From: Hydrotalea sandarakina
Lineage (GTDB): Bacteria; Bacteroidota; Bacteroidia; Chitinophagales; Chitinophagaceae
Assembly: GCF_003254115.1 (NCBI RefSeq)
Contig: NZ_QKZV01000002.1
Location: forward strand, 248,001-312,000
Length of the DNA: 64,000 nucleotides
Direction of reading: 5' to 3'
Made by a program: the position numbers and the translations under genes. Shown here piece after piece: positions 9,161-17,410 of the stretch (its first letter is position 1; every line of letters begins with the position of its first letter). Under the pieces are notes generated by a model. The model did not search any database and was not told the origin of the DNA. It saw nothing but the letters and a program-made list of their open reading frames with translations.

Positions 9161-10022
9161 TGAATTTATTGGTTAAATAAACGCCACTTAAAATAATTAA
9201 TAAGCTGATTAACTGATTCCAACCAAATGCTTCACCTGCCAATAATCCCCAACCTACTGCCACAAAAGGAATACCATAAGTAACCATCGATGCAAACAAT
9301 GCGCCCGATTCTTTCAACAAAACATAAAACAAAATAGTGGCCACTGCCGTTCCCATTATTCCCAATAAAGCGCTGAATAAACTGGCATGTATAAAAGCCG
9401 TGCTAAATGTTTGGGAAAAATAGCCTGTAAAGGCTAATATTATTAAACAGGGTATTACCAATAACCCAAAAGCAACACTGGCAATATGTAATGAACCAAT
9501 GCCCTGCAAGTGTTTGCGAACATAGTTCACATTTAATCCATACAAAAAAGTGGCAAGTAAAATATAGGCAGCATATCCTATATGTGCAAAGCTGAATTCT
9601 CCTTTATGGTAAAATAACAATATAAGACCGGCAAAGCCAACAATAACACCAACTGTTTGTTGCGTTTTGGTTTTTTGTTGAAAAAACATAATGCCTGTTG
9701 CAATGGTAAAAAGTGGTGTAAGCGCATTTAAAATTCCGGCTAATGCACTATTAAGTTCTGTTTCTGCCAAACAAAATAAATAGGCCGGAAAAAAACTTCC
9801 CAATAATCCGGAAACCAACACAGGCCAGTGCTTTGTTTTTGGAATTTTTTTATAAGCACTTATTCCAAATGGCGCTAAAATTACACCTGCACTTAAAATG
9901 CGTAGGGTTGCAACTTGATAAGGTGTTAATGCTTTCAAACCTTCCTTCATTAAAATAAATGAACTGCCCCAAATAAAAGAAAGTATTATAAATAAAAACC
10001 AACTGAAAAAAGGCTTTCGCAT
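9156..10022 (-). CDS. DMT-superfamily (EamA) inner-membrane transporter
   Basis: 288 residues with ten hydrophobic segments in two repeated halves, as in EamA-domain drug/metabolite transporters. The first half opens with SFIWGSSFILMKEGLKALTP, the typical W-G-S-x-F motif of the first helix, and ends at ALNSALAGILNALTPLF. The second half repeats the fold (ALLGIMGTAVATILFYVLLKESGA). The substrate cannot be told from sequence; the family includes amino-acid and metabolite exporters. It stands alone with its own upstream -7 box. Confidence 0.85.
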   Translation of the reverse strand: MRKPFFSWFLFIILSFIWGSSFILMKEGLKALTPYQVATLRILSAGVILAPFGISAYKKIPKTKHWPVLVSGLLGSFFPAYLFCLAETELNSALAGILNALTPLFTIATGIMFFQQKTKTQQTVGVIVGFAGLILLFYHKGEFSFAHIGYAAYILLATFLYGLNVNYVRKHLQGIGSLHIASVAFGLLVIPCLIILAFTGYFSQTFSTAFIHASLFSALLGIMGTAVATILFYVLLKESGALFASMVTYGIPFVAVGWGLLAGEAFGWNQLISLLIILSGVYLTNKFK

Positions 10023-10035
10023 TCTAAAATTTTTG

Positions 10036-10043
10036 CAAACCTA
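10036..10043 (-). promoter_or_regulatory. -7 promoter box for the EamA gene
   Basis: On the minus strand the sequence reads TAGGTTTG, an exact TAnnTTTG match, 13 bases before the start codon. Confidence 0.4.
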
Positions 10044-10088
10044 ATTTTTTGTTGCAAAATAGTGGTATATTTAAAAAAAACGTTAACC

Positions 10089-10835
10089 ATGGCCAAAATT
10101 CGATTAGCCGATATAAGTACACTTCCGCCTAAAAAAACGGATAAAAATAAAATTATTGCTGCTACAGAAAAATTAATAGTACAGTTAGATGAGTTGCAAA
10201 ATTTACTTTATGCACAGTCTAAGTATGCCATATTAATTGTAATACAAGGTATGGATGCAGCAGGTAAAGATGGGGCCATACGGCATGTGTTTGGAAAACT
10301 GAATCCACAGGGTGTACAGGTTACTTCCTTTAAAGAGCCTACCGCATTAGAACTTTCACATGATTTTTTGTGGCGCATTCATCAGCACACGCCGGCTCGG
10401 GGCATGATACATATATTTAATAGAAGCCATTATGAAGATGTATTGGTTACCAGGGTTCACAAGCTCATCAACAATAAATTAGCTTTTAAAAGAATGGATG
10501 CCATTAATGATTTTGAGCGTTTGTTGGTTGAACATAATCACACTCATATCTTAAAATTTTATTTGCATATTTCACATAAAGAACAATTAAAACGATTGGA
10601 TGAACGCATAAAAGACCCTCAAAAACAATGGAAATACAATGAAAAAGATTTTGAGGAATCTAAATTATGGCCCGAGTATATGGAAGTGTACGAAGATTGC
10701 TTAAATAATTGTAATGAAGTGCCTTGGATTATTACCCCTTCAGATGCTCATTGGTATAAAGAATATATTATTGCAAAAAATTTATATGAATTATTGAGCG
10801 GATTAAAGATGCAATACCCCGGACTAAAAAAATAA
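10089..10835 (+). CDS. polyphosphate kinase 2 family protein
   Basis: 248 residues, single PPK2 domain. PPK2 enzymes move phosphate between polyphosphate and nucleotides in the cytoplasm. Walker A is GMDAAGKDG (about 54-62); Walker B is NRSHYEDVLVTRV; the lid has RIKDPQKQWKYNEKDFEESKL followed by W-x-E-Y-M-E-x-Y-E. This set fits class III or a related short PPK2 acting on AMP/ADP; class assignment is inference. Start chosen at ATG 10089 (MAKIRLADIS) rather than GTG 10062, whose extra residues are not family-like. Confidence 0.92.
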   Translation: MAKIRLADISTLPPKKTDKNKIIAATEKLIVQLDELQNLLYAQSKYAILIVIQGMDAAGKDGAIRHVFGKLNPQGVQVTSFKEPTALELSHDFLWRIHQHTPARGMIHIFNRSHYEDVLVTRVHKLINNKLAFKRMDAINDFERLLVEHNHTHILKFYLHISHKEQLKRLDERIKDPQKQWKYNEKDFEESKLWPEYMEVYEDCLNNCNEVPWIITPSDAHWYKEYIIAKNLYELLSGLKMQYPGLKK

Positions 10836-10891
10836 TTTGAAGATATAGTGAAATACACATATTTTTAATTCAACCAAACCTTGCATAAAAT

Positions 10892-11314
10892 ATGTCATTT
10901 TTTAAAGAATTCCGCGAATTTGCCACGAAAGGCAACGTAATGGACCTGGCAGTCGGTGTTATTATAGGTGCTGCCTTTGGAAAAATTGTTGATTCGGTAG
11001 TAAATGATTTAATAATGCCCGTAGTAGGCATTTTATTCAAAGCAGATTTTACCAATTTGTACCTGCCTCTTTCTTCAAAAGTAACCATGGGTTTAACCCT
11101 TGCCGAAGCAAAAAAATTAGGACCAGTATTTGCTTGGGGTAGCTTTGTAACTGCGGTTATTAATTTCTTAATTCTGGCTTTTGTTATTTTTTTACTGGTA
11201 AAAGCCATGAACCGATTAAAACGCAAAACCGAAGCACCGCCACCACCGCCTCCGCCCGGACCAACACCTACCGAGCAATTGTTAATGGAAATTCGCGATG
11301 CATTAAAAAAATAA
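10892..11314 (+). CDS. mscL: large-conductance mechanosensitive channel MscL
   Basis: 140 residues, homopentameric inner-membrane channel that opens under osmotic downshock. It begins [23 protein letters not shown] and continues [20 protein letters not shown], the hallmark N-terminal helix and first pore-lining transmembrane segment. A second helix ([19 protein letters not shown]-like, about 85-105) is followed by a run of seven prolines and a C-terminal amphipathic helix [15 protein letters not shown] that forms the cytoplasmic bundle. The proline linker is longer than usual. Confidence 0.97.
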   Translation: MSFFKEFREFATKGNVMDLAVGVIIGAAFGKIVDSVVNDLIMPVVGILFKADFTNLYLPLSSKVTMGLTLAEAKKLGPVFAWGSFVTAVINFLILAFVIFLLVKAMNRLKRKTEAPPPPPPPGPTPTEQLLMEIRDALKK

Positions 11315-11330
11315 TCAAGCGTTATGCCTT

Positions 11331-11358
11331 CCGCCCGAATACCTTCGGGCGGTTGTTT
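11331..11358 (+). terminator. intrinsic terminator after mscL
   Basis: Stem ccgcccgaa (11331-11339) and ttcgggcgg (11344-11352) followed by ttgtttttt, 17 bases after the mscL stop codon. Confidence 0.85.
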
Positions 11359-11437
11359 TTTGGTGGATAAATAAAGGATAGATAGTAGGGAAAATACCAC
11401 TGCTTTTCCTTTATTTGCAATAATTAAAGTTGTAAAT

Positions 11438-12298
11438 GTGAATCAGGAAACCTACCAAATTAAACTTGAGCATTTTGAAGGCCCATTCGACTTATTGCTG
11501 TTCTTCATTGAACGCGATGAGCTAGATATTTATAATATACCTATCAGCAAAATAATTAATGATTTTCTCGATTTCATACATGCGCAGGAGCGCTTAAATA
11601 TTGAGTTGAGCAGTGAATTTATTCTGTTTGTATCTACGCTTATGCGTATTAAAGCCCGACTGCTTTTGCCACGTAAAGAGGTTGATGCACAAGGTAACGA
11701 AATTGACCCACGCCAGGAATTGGTTGATAAAATTTTAGAATATAAGCGTTTCAAAGAGGCTGCAGCTCAATTGGCTGAAATGGAAGCCAATCGTCAGTTA
11801 TTAGCCAAGCGGGGTAACTTACAAGCTGAAATGGCGAAAATTACCGAAGAAGCCGGTGAAGGAACTGAAATACAAACCATTACCCTTTTTAAATTAATGA
11901 AAACATTTGAAAGGGTAATGCAGCGTATGCAAGACAAACAAAAACGACCTACGCATACGGTAGTCCGTTATAATTATACTATTGAAGGTAGCCGCGATTA
12001 TATGTTGGAATTTATGGCAAAAGAAAAATCGGTAACTTTTGAAAACATATTTGAAATATGTGAAAACCGTATTCACGCCATATTCCTGTTTCTTTCCATA
12101 TTGGAATTAGTACAACAAAAGTTTATGAAAATTATGGTTGGTGAAGGAAGAAACAACTTTATTTTAGAATGGAATGAAAACAGGGAAGATGATTTAAAAT
12201 ATGCAGGCGATGAAGTGGAACGAGCCGGTGAGCATGATCCCGAGCCTGAAGCTGAACCGGGGCAGTTAGACAACGACAATCCTGAAGTGTTGAATTAA
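11438..12298 (+). CDS. scpA: segregation and condensation protein A
   Basis: 286 residues, kleisin subunit that bridges the SMC dimer with ScpB for chromosome segregation. The N-terminus YQIKLEHFEGPFDLLLFFIE and DIYNIPISKIINDFLDFI is the conserved SMC-binding part. LIRIKARLLLP-type sequence appears as LMRIKARLLLPRKE. The C-terminal winged helix ends near LEWNENRED, followed by an acidic tail of about 30 residues. The start codon is GTG at 11438. No scpB is adjacent, although it is often a neighbour. Confidence 0.93.
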   Translation: MNQETYQIKLEHFEGPFDLLLFFIERDELDIYNIPISKIINDFLDFIHAQERLNIELSSEFILFVSTLMRIKARLLLPRKEVDAQGNEIDPRQELVDKILEYKRFKEAAAQLAEMEANRQLLAKRGNLQAEMAKITEEAGEGTEIQTITLFKLMKTFERVMQRMQDKQKRPTHTVVRYNYTIEGSRDYMLEFMAKEKSVTFENIFEICENRIHAIFLFLSILELVQQKFMKIMVGEGRNNFILEWNENREDDLKYAGDEVERAGEHDPEPEAEPGQLDNDNPEVLN

Positions 12299-12300
12299 TA

Positions 12301-12335
12301 AAAAAGGCTGTAAAGTTTAAGTTTACAGCCTTTTT
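12301..12335. terminator. bidirectional terminator between scpA and glyS
   Basis: Perfect stem aaaaaggctgtaaa (12301-12314) and tttacagccttttt (12322-12335) with a 7-base loop. A on one side and T on the other make it work for both convergent genes. Confidence 0.85.
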
Positions 12336-12347
12336 AGTTGGAGTTGT

Positions 12348-13814
12348 TTATGCTATTGCATTCATTACTACATCTTTTACCTGACTCATTAAAATTCTTT
12401 CTTGTTTCATAGAGTCACGGTAACGAATGGTAACCGTATTATCCTCTTTTGTTTGATGGTCAATGGTAACGCAGAATGGTGTTCCAATCGCATCTTGACG
12501 ACGATAGCGTTTACCAATGGCATCTTTTTCTTCATAAAAACACCTGAAATAATTTTTGCACTCATCCATTAAATCGCGTGCTATTTCCGGTAAACCATCT
12601 TTTTTGGTAAGGGGTAAAACTGCTAATTTAATCGGAGCAATTTTTTCGGGAATATGCATCACTACCCTGCTATCGGTAGTGCCGTCTTCCTTTTGAATGG
12701 TTTCTTCCTCATAAGCATGCGAAAGTATAAGTAATACCATTCTATCTAAGCCAATAGATGTTTCAATAACATAAGGTACATAATTACCATAAGGTTTGTT
12801 GGTAGCAGGATCAATATCTGCATCAAAATATTGCATTTTTTTCTTGCTGTAGGTTTGATGCTGGCTTAAATCAAAATCACTGCGCGAATGGATGCCTTCC
12901 ACTTCTTTAAAGCCAAAAGGAAATTCAAATTCTATATCACAAGCCTCTTTTGCATAGTGCGCTAATTTGCTATGATCATGATATCTATATTTCTCTGCCG
13001 GTAATCCTAAACTTAAATGCCATTGCAGGCGCACTTGTTTCCAATATTTATACCATTCGCCTTCGGTACCGGGCCGTACAAAAAATTGCATTTCCATTTG
13101 TTCAAACTCACGCATTCTAAAAATGAATTGTCTGGCAACAATTTCATTTCTAAAAGCTTTTCCAATTTGTGCAATACCGAATGGCACTTTCATGCGGGCT
13201 GTTTTTTGCACATTCAAAAAGTTTACAAATATACCTTGTGCAGTTTCGGGGCGTAAGTAAATGGTACTGGCTTCATCGGTAACAGAACCCAATTGTGTTT
13301 CAAACATTAAGTTGAACTGACGAATGTCGGTCCAGTTACAAGTACCACTGATAGTGCAAACAATTTTATGATCTTCTATTAATTTTTTTAATCCTGCAAA
13401 ATCATCTTTCGCTAATAAAGCATCCATTTCCTGTAACAGTGCATCTGCTTCTTGCTGTTTGCCTTGATCTTCTAAAATGGCTGCATGTGCTTCAATTAAA
13501 TGGTCAACCCTATATCGCTTTTTGCTGTCTTTATTATCAATCATTGGGTCGTTAAAATTATCCACGTGTCCACTAGCCTTCCAGGTAGTAGGGTGCATGA
13601 AAATAGCGGCATCAATACCTACAATGTTTTCATGCAGTTGCGTCATGCTCTTCCACCAATAATCTTTAATATTTTTTTTCAATTCACTGCCATACGGACC
13701 ATAGTCGTATACTGCACTTAATCCATCATAAATTTCGCTACTGGGAAAAACAAAGCCATACTCTTTGGCATGGGCTATAATGGCCTGAAAATTATTGTCT
13801 TGTTGCGTACTCAT
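12348..13814 (-). CDS. glyS: glycyl-tRNA synthetase (single-chain, dimeric type)
   Basis: 488 residues, class II synthetase of the eukaryote/archaea/Bacteroidota type, not the alpha2beta2 GlyQ/GlyS of E. coli. Seen: SEIYDGLSAVYDYGPYGSEL at the N-terminus, motif 1 and 2 (LRPETAQGIFVNF, FRNEIVARQFIFRMREFEQM), an anticodon-binding domain from about residue 385 (IKLAVLPLTKKDGLPEIA) and motif 3 ETSIGLDRMVLLIL. Start set at ATG 13814 (MSTQQDNNF); the upstream TTG would overlap the promoter. The -7 box lies only 6 bases before this ATG. Confidence 0.95.
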   Translation of the reverse strand: MSTQQDNNFQAIIAHAKEYGFVFPSSEIYDGLSAVYDYGPYGSELKKNIKDYWWKSMTQLHENIVGIDAAIFMHPTTWKASGHVDNFNDPMIDNKDSKKRYRVDHLIEAHAAILEDQGKQQEADALLQEMDALLAKDDFAGLKKLIEDHKIVCTISGTCNWTDIRQFNLMFETQLGSVTDEASTIYLRPETAQGIFVNFLNVQKTARMKVPFGIAQIGKAFRNEIVARQFIFRMREFEQMEMQFFVRPGTEGEWYKYWKQVRLQWHLSLGLPAEKYRYHDHSKLAHYAKEACDIEFEFPFGFKEVEGIHSRSDFDLSQHQTYSKKKMQYFDADIDPATNKPYGNYVPYVIETSIGLDRMVLLILSHAYEEETIQKEDGTTDSRVVMHIPEKIAPIKLAVLPLTKKDGLPEIARDLMDECKNYFRCFYEEKDAIGKRYRRQDAIGTPFCVTIDHQTKEDNTVTIRYRDSMKQERILMSQVKDVVMNAIA

Positions 13815-13820
13815 AATGTG

Positions 13821-13828
13821 CAAATATA
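13821..13828 (-). promoter_or_regulatory. -7 promoter box of glyS, 6 bases from the start codon
   Basis: Minus-strand TATATTTG matches TAnnTTTG. The distance to the start codon leaves almost no room for a 5' leader. Confidence 0.45.
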
Positions 13829-13887
13829 CTTGTCTGAAAATGTTTAATGCAGCTGCTTTTGTATTTTTTATACAAACAATTGTTTGT

Positions 13888-14214
13888 TTATTGCAGCTTT
13901 TGGTTTAATTGATGCCTATTGCCATCACGATTGGTTTTTTTAATCATATTTTTTTGCAATGCCTCTGTAAGATTAACACCCGTTTGATTGGCTAAGCAAA
14001 TTAGTACCCAAAGCACATCAGCCATTTCATCGGCCAACGCATCGGCATTTTCGCCAGCTTTAAATGATTGTTCGCCATATTTTCTCACCATTATTCTACT
14101 TAACTCACCCACTTCTTCCATTAAAATTCCCAAATTGGTTAATTCATTAAAATAGCGAACACCAATGGTTTTAATCCATTCATCCACCTGTTGTTGTGCT
14201 TCCGCAATAGTCAT
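13888..14214 (-). CDS. MazG-like nucleotide pyrophosphohydrolase
   Basis: 108 residues, single all-alpha NTP pyrophosphohydrolase domain. The metal-binding residues are visible as EEVGE (33-37) and DEMAD (62-66). Enzymes of this type hydrolyse NTPs or dNTPs to NMP and PPi and are thought to clear non-canonical or damaged nucleotides. It is last in a three-gene minus-strand operon behind the haemoglobin and dtd. Substrate unknown. Its short length puts it with YpjD/RS21-C6-like single-domain members rather than full MazG. Confidence 0.88.
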   Translation of the reverse strand: MTIAEAQQQVDEWIKTIGVRYFNELTNLGILMEEVGELSRIMVRKYGEQSFKAGENADALADEMADVLWVLICLANQTGVNLTEALQKNMIKKTNRDGNRHQLNQKLQ

Positions 14215-14225
14215 ATATTTTTTAT

Positions 14226-14612
14226 TTATGCGTTTTTATAAATGGTTTTTAATGCCATAATAGTTGCAATAGATTGGGCACGTTGTTTTATTTTTTCGGC
14301 ATTTTCTCCGGCAAACAATTCATCCACTGTTTGTTGAAATAAACTTACCCAACGATTAAAATGCGCCCGGTTAAAAGGCGAAAGTTGATGCAAGTGTTGA
14401 TGTACAGCCATTGCATTACCTTTATAGGTTGCAGTATCAAACAACACTGATTCCCAAAAATTTACAATGATGGGTAAGTGTGTTTGTAAATTTAAATGCG
14501 CAACTTCATTAAAGAAATGTTGTATTAATTCATCTTTTAATGCTTTAGCATAAAATGCTTCCATTAATGCTAATAAATCATCCTTATTGGTAATATCGTT
14601 TTTTGCTGTCAT
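14226..14612 (-). CDS. group III truncated haemoglobin
   Basis: 128 residues, 2-on-2 alpha-helical globin. The proximal haem-binding His is in RAHFNRWVSLFQ (His84), the signature of group III truncated haemoglobins, and helix E shows LPIIVNFWESVLF with the conserved aromatic cluster. The function of this group is unclear (NO or O2 chemistry has been proposed). Start set at ATG 14612 (MTAKND); a TTG at 14627 would give five extra residues. It lies 18 bases after dtd and 11 bases before the MazG-like gene, clearly one operon. Confidence 0.88.
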   Translation of the reverse strand: MTAKNDITNKDDLLALMEAFYAKALKDELIQHFFNEVAHLNLQTHLPIIVNFWESVLFDTATYKGNAMAVHQHLHQLSPFNRAHFNRWVSLFQQTVDELFAGENAEKIKQRAQSIATIMALKTIYKNA

Positions 14613-14630
14613 AACAATTGGTAACAACTG

Positions 14631-15083
14631 CTACTCTCTATTTTTCGAGTCAATGAAAATGGTAACAGGTCCATCATTTAGCAAAGCTACTTTCATATCA
14701 GCACCAAAAATGCCTTTTTCAATTTTTTTGCCTAAGGCATTTTCTAAACTTGCAATTAGCTTTTCATAAATGGGAATAGCTATTTCCGGTTTGGCTGCTT
14801 TAATGAATGAGGGGCGATTCCCTTTTTTGGTTGCTGCATGTAGGGTAAACTGACTTATTAATAAAATGTTGCCATCTATTTCTTTCAAGCTAACATTCAT
14901 AAGTCCTTGTGCATCATTAAAAATGCGTAGTTGTACAATTTTATGGCTTAACCACTCAATATCCTCATCAGTATCGGCTGCTTCAATACCGGCCAAAATC
15001 AATAAACCTTGTTGAATGGCACCTACTGTTTGTTCGTTTACTTTTACTGATGCTTCTGTTACTCTTTGTATAACTACTCGCAT
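14631..15083 (-). CDS. dtd: D-aminoacyl-tRNA deacylase
   Basis: 150 residues, the normal DTD length. DTD removes D-amino acids (and glycine from tRNA-Ala) from mischarged tRNAs. The start MRVVIQRVTEASVKV, the core SQFTLHAATKKGNRPSF with the SQxTL motif, and the C-terminal NDGPVTIFIDS with the Gly-Pro cis motif are all present. It is first in the dtd-haemoglobin-MazG operon and divergent from arfB, another translation quality-control gene, across 35 bases. Confidence 0.95.
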   Translation of the reverse strand: MRVVIQRVTEASVKVNEQTVGAIQQGLLILAGIEAADTDEDIEWLSHKIVQLRIFNDAQGLMNVSLKEIDGNILLISQFTLHAATKKGNRPSFIKAAKPEIAIPIYEKLIASLENALGKKIEKGIFGADMKVALLNDGPVTIFIDSKNRE

Positions 15084-15118
15084 ATGCGTTGCAATGAATG
15101 GTTTAACTTTACAGAAGT

Positions 15119-15529
15119 ATGAAGATAAATATTCAGGATGAAATTATTTTTTCAACTGCCCGCAGTGGTGGCAAGGGTGGGCAACATGTAAATAAAGTGG
15201 AAACCATGGTTGAGGGGCGTTGGCCCATTATGCAATCGAATTTGGTGAGTGAAGAACAAAAGCAACAAATTAACACACATTTACGGCACAAAATTACCAA
15301 AGATGGTTTTTTACTGGTAAAATCGCAAGTGGCAAGAACGCAGTTAGACAATAAAGCTTTGGTAATTGCTAAAATGAATGAATGGGTAAATGCGGCATTA
15401 AAACCTAAAAAAGCACGCATAGCTACCCAACCTACTGCTGCCTCTAAACTGAAAAAACAAATGGATAAACAAAACCGCTCGGCTATTAAACAATTGCGGA
15501 ATAAAAATTGGAAAACCCATAACGATTAA
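15119..15529 (+). CDS. arfB: alternative ribosome-rescue factor ArfB (peptidyl-tRNA hydrolase, GGQ protein)
   Basis: 136 residues. It carries the release-factor catalytic loop SGGKGGQHVNKVET (GGQ at 20-22) and a Lys/Arg-rich C-terminal tail (KKQMDKQNRSAIKQLRNKN) that in ArfB inserts into the empty mRNA channel of stalled ribosomes. It lacks the codon-recognition domains of RF1/RF2. It frees ribosomes stuck on non-stop mRNAs without a stop codon. The next gene, the MbnP-like protein, begins 12 bases later. Confidence 0.93.
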   Translation: MKINIQDEIIFSTARSGGKGGQHVNKVETMVEGRWPIMQSNLVSEEQKQQINTHLRHKITKDGFLLVKSQVARTQLDNKALVIAKMNEWVNAALKPKKARIATQPTAASKLKKQMDKQNRSAIKQLRNKNWKTHND

Positions 15530-15541
15530 AAGGAAATTGCC

Positions 15542-16246
15542 ATGAAACAATTGTATATGATGATGTTGGGTATGTTGGTGGTAATTGGCTCATTTGCCCA
15601 AAACCTGCAATTAAAATTTATTCCCCTTGCGGGAAATACTTCGTTGGTGCTGGATGACAGTATTTATCAAACAAAAGCCGGTGAACCAATAACAGTTCGA
15701 AAATTTTTATTTTATGTAAGCCATATTCAGGTAAAAGATGTTCATGGTAAAACTATTCCGGTAAAAAATAATTATTATTTATTTTCTGCAAGCGATACTG
15801 CCACCTGGAACATTGCATTGCCTATTCAACCACAAATGCTTAGTGCAGTATCTTTTACCATTGGGGTTGATAGTATAAAAAATGTTAGCGGTATTCAAAC
15901 GGGTGCTTTAGATCCTATGTTGGGTATGTTCTGGACATGGAATACCGGTTACATTTTCGCTAAGTTAGAAGGTAATTCAACTGCTTCGCCGCTTCCACAA
16001 CAAACATTCAGTTATCATGTGGGTGGTTATAAGCATAATGAGAATGCCGCAAGAACCATATATATACCCATTAACAGTTCCCATAAAGTGACAACCATTA
16101 CAATTGGTGCAAATGTATTAAGCTGGTTTAATGGTGTTAATGCGTTGAGCATAAAAGCCCATCCGTTATGTCATTCACCGGGTAAATTGGCTATGCAAAT
16201 AGCAGATAATTACAGCAATATGTTTCAACTATTAAAAGTTCAATAA
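15542..16246 (+). CDS. MbnP-like periplasmic copper-binding protein
   Basis: 234 residues with a Sec signal peptide (about 1-20, cleaved after SFAQ). The body has the layout of the MbnP family: an N-terminal beta strand, a central FWTWNTGYIFAKLEG segment with paired Trp residues, FSYHVGGYKHNE, and a C-terminal part with a conserved His and Cys (KAHPLCHSPG). MbnP proteins bind copper with the help of a kynurenine made from Trp by the partner enzyme MbnH. The next gene encodes such a dihaem enzyme, which supports the assignment. No methanobactin genes are near, so it is probably used for copper handling outside that pathway. Confidence 0.75.
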   Translation: MKQLYMMMLGMLVVIGSFAQNLQLKFIPLAGNTSLVLDDSIYQTKAGEPITVRKFLFYVSHIQVKDVHGKTIPVKNNYYLFSASDTATWNIALPIQPQMLSAVSFTIGVDSIKNVSGIQTGALDPMLGMFWTWNTGYIFAKLEGNSTASPLPQQTFSYHVGGYKHNENAARTIYIPINSSHKVTTITIGANVLSWFNGVNALSIKAHPLCHSPGKLAMQIADNYSNMFQLLKVQ

Positions 16247-16269
16247 AGGCGATATTGTGTATTAAGTAT

Positions 16270-17328
16270 ATGAAGTGGCAAATTACCATAGCAGGCATTC
16301 TTATTTTTTTAGTAATAGCTACTGCTTTTACCAATAATGGCAGCAAGCCTACACCGTTAGTGTTTAAAGTGCCACCCGGCTGGCCGCAACCTGTGTATGA
16401 TTTTAAACAAAATCCGGTAACCTTGCAGGGCTTTGAATTAGGCAGAAAATTATTTTATGATGGCAGATTAAGTAAAGATGGAAATTTTCCTTGTGCCAGT
16501 TGCCACCAGCAATTTGCTGCTTTTGCTACTTATGATCATAATTTAAGTCATGGGTATGATAATTCATTCACTACCCGCAATGCGCCTGCTTTACAAAATT
16601 TAGCTTGGCAAAAAGCTTTTATGTGGGATGGGGGCATTAACCATTTAGATGCACAGCCTTTAGCACCCATTACCGCACCCAATGAAATGGCTGAGACGGT
16701 TGAAAATATTATTAAAAAATTAAGTGCTGATGCGGAATACAGAGCTATGTTTAAAGCTGCTTTTGGTAGTCCGCAAATTACAACGCAACGTATTATGCAA
16801 GCTTTAAGTCAGTTTGAAGTAATGTTGGTAAGCAGTAACAGTAAGTATGATAAAGTAATGCGGGGCGAAGCACAATTTAATTTACCGGAAAGTTTAGGTT
16901 ATGCCATTTTTAAACAAAAATGTGCCTCATGCCATGCCGAACCCTTTTTTACCGATTTCAGTTACCGAAACAACGGTATGCCCATGGATGCTGTGTTAAA
17001 AGATGAAGGACGTATGAAAATAACGGGTAATCCGTCGGACTCGTTAAAATTTAAAGTGCCCAGTTTGCGAAATGTAGCCGTTACTGAACCTTACGGACAC
17101 GATGGTCGTTTCTTTTTTCTGATTAATGTATTTGACCATTACAGAAAAAACATGGTAGTAGGGCCAACTACCGACAGTTTGCTGAAAAACAAACTTCCGC
17201 TTTCTAATTATGAAATAGGACAATTAACAGCTTTTTTATATACGTTAACTGATACTACATTCTTAAAAAATCCACGATTTGCGCCGCCTAACTTCAATAA
17301 TCAGCCACCTGCCGAACATGTGCATTAA
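16270..17328 (+). CDS. dihaem cytochrome c peroxidase / MbnH-like enzyme
   Basis: 352 residues; N-terminal membrane anchor or signal (about 5-22). Two covalent haem motifs CASCH at about 75-79 and 218-222 give the CcpA/MauG/MbnH layout, with DGRLSKDGNFPCASCHQQ at haem 1 and LRNVAVTEPYGHDGRF near the end, whose His or Tyr would help ligate haem 2. In MauG and MbnH the high-valent dihaem oxidises Trp in a partner protein; the MbnP-like gene directly upstream (23-base gap) makes MbnH more likely than a peroxidase. Start at ATG 16270 rather than TTG 16255. Confidence 0.85.
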   Translation: MKWQITIAGILIFLVIATAFTNNGSKPTPLVFKVPPGWPQPVYDFKQNPVTLQGFELGRKLFYDGRLSKDGNFPCASCHQQFAAFATYDHNLSHGYDNSFTTRNAPALQNLAWQKAFMWDGGINHLDAQPLAPITAPNEMAETVENIIKKLSADAEYRAMFKAAFGSPQITTQRIMQALSQFEVMLVSSNSKYDKVMRGEAQFNLPESLGYAIFKQKCASCHAEPFFTDFSYRNNGMPMDAVLKDEGRMKITGNPSDSLKFKVPSLRNVAVTEPYGHDGRFFFLINVFDHYRKNMVVGPTTDSLLKNKLPLSNYEIGQLTAFLYTLTDTTFLKNPRFAPPNFNNQPPAEHVH

Positions 17329-17410
17329 ATGAAACTGTTAAAGTATTTGCTCAATAACAGCACTAACTGTAACCTATTTGTTATTTTAGCGCCTTATAAA
17401 GATTCAACGA

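Noticed and set aside
13872-13887. Palindrome acaaacaattgtttgt after the MazG-like gene as terminator
   Set aside because: All A/T-rich with no T run in the right direction; likely chance in AT-rich sequence.
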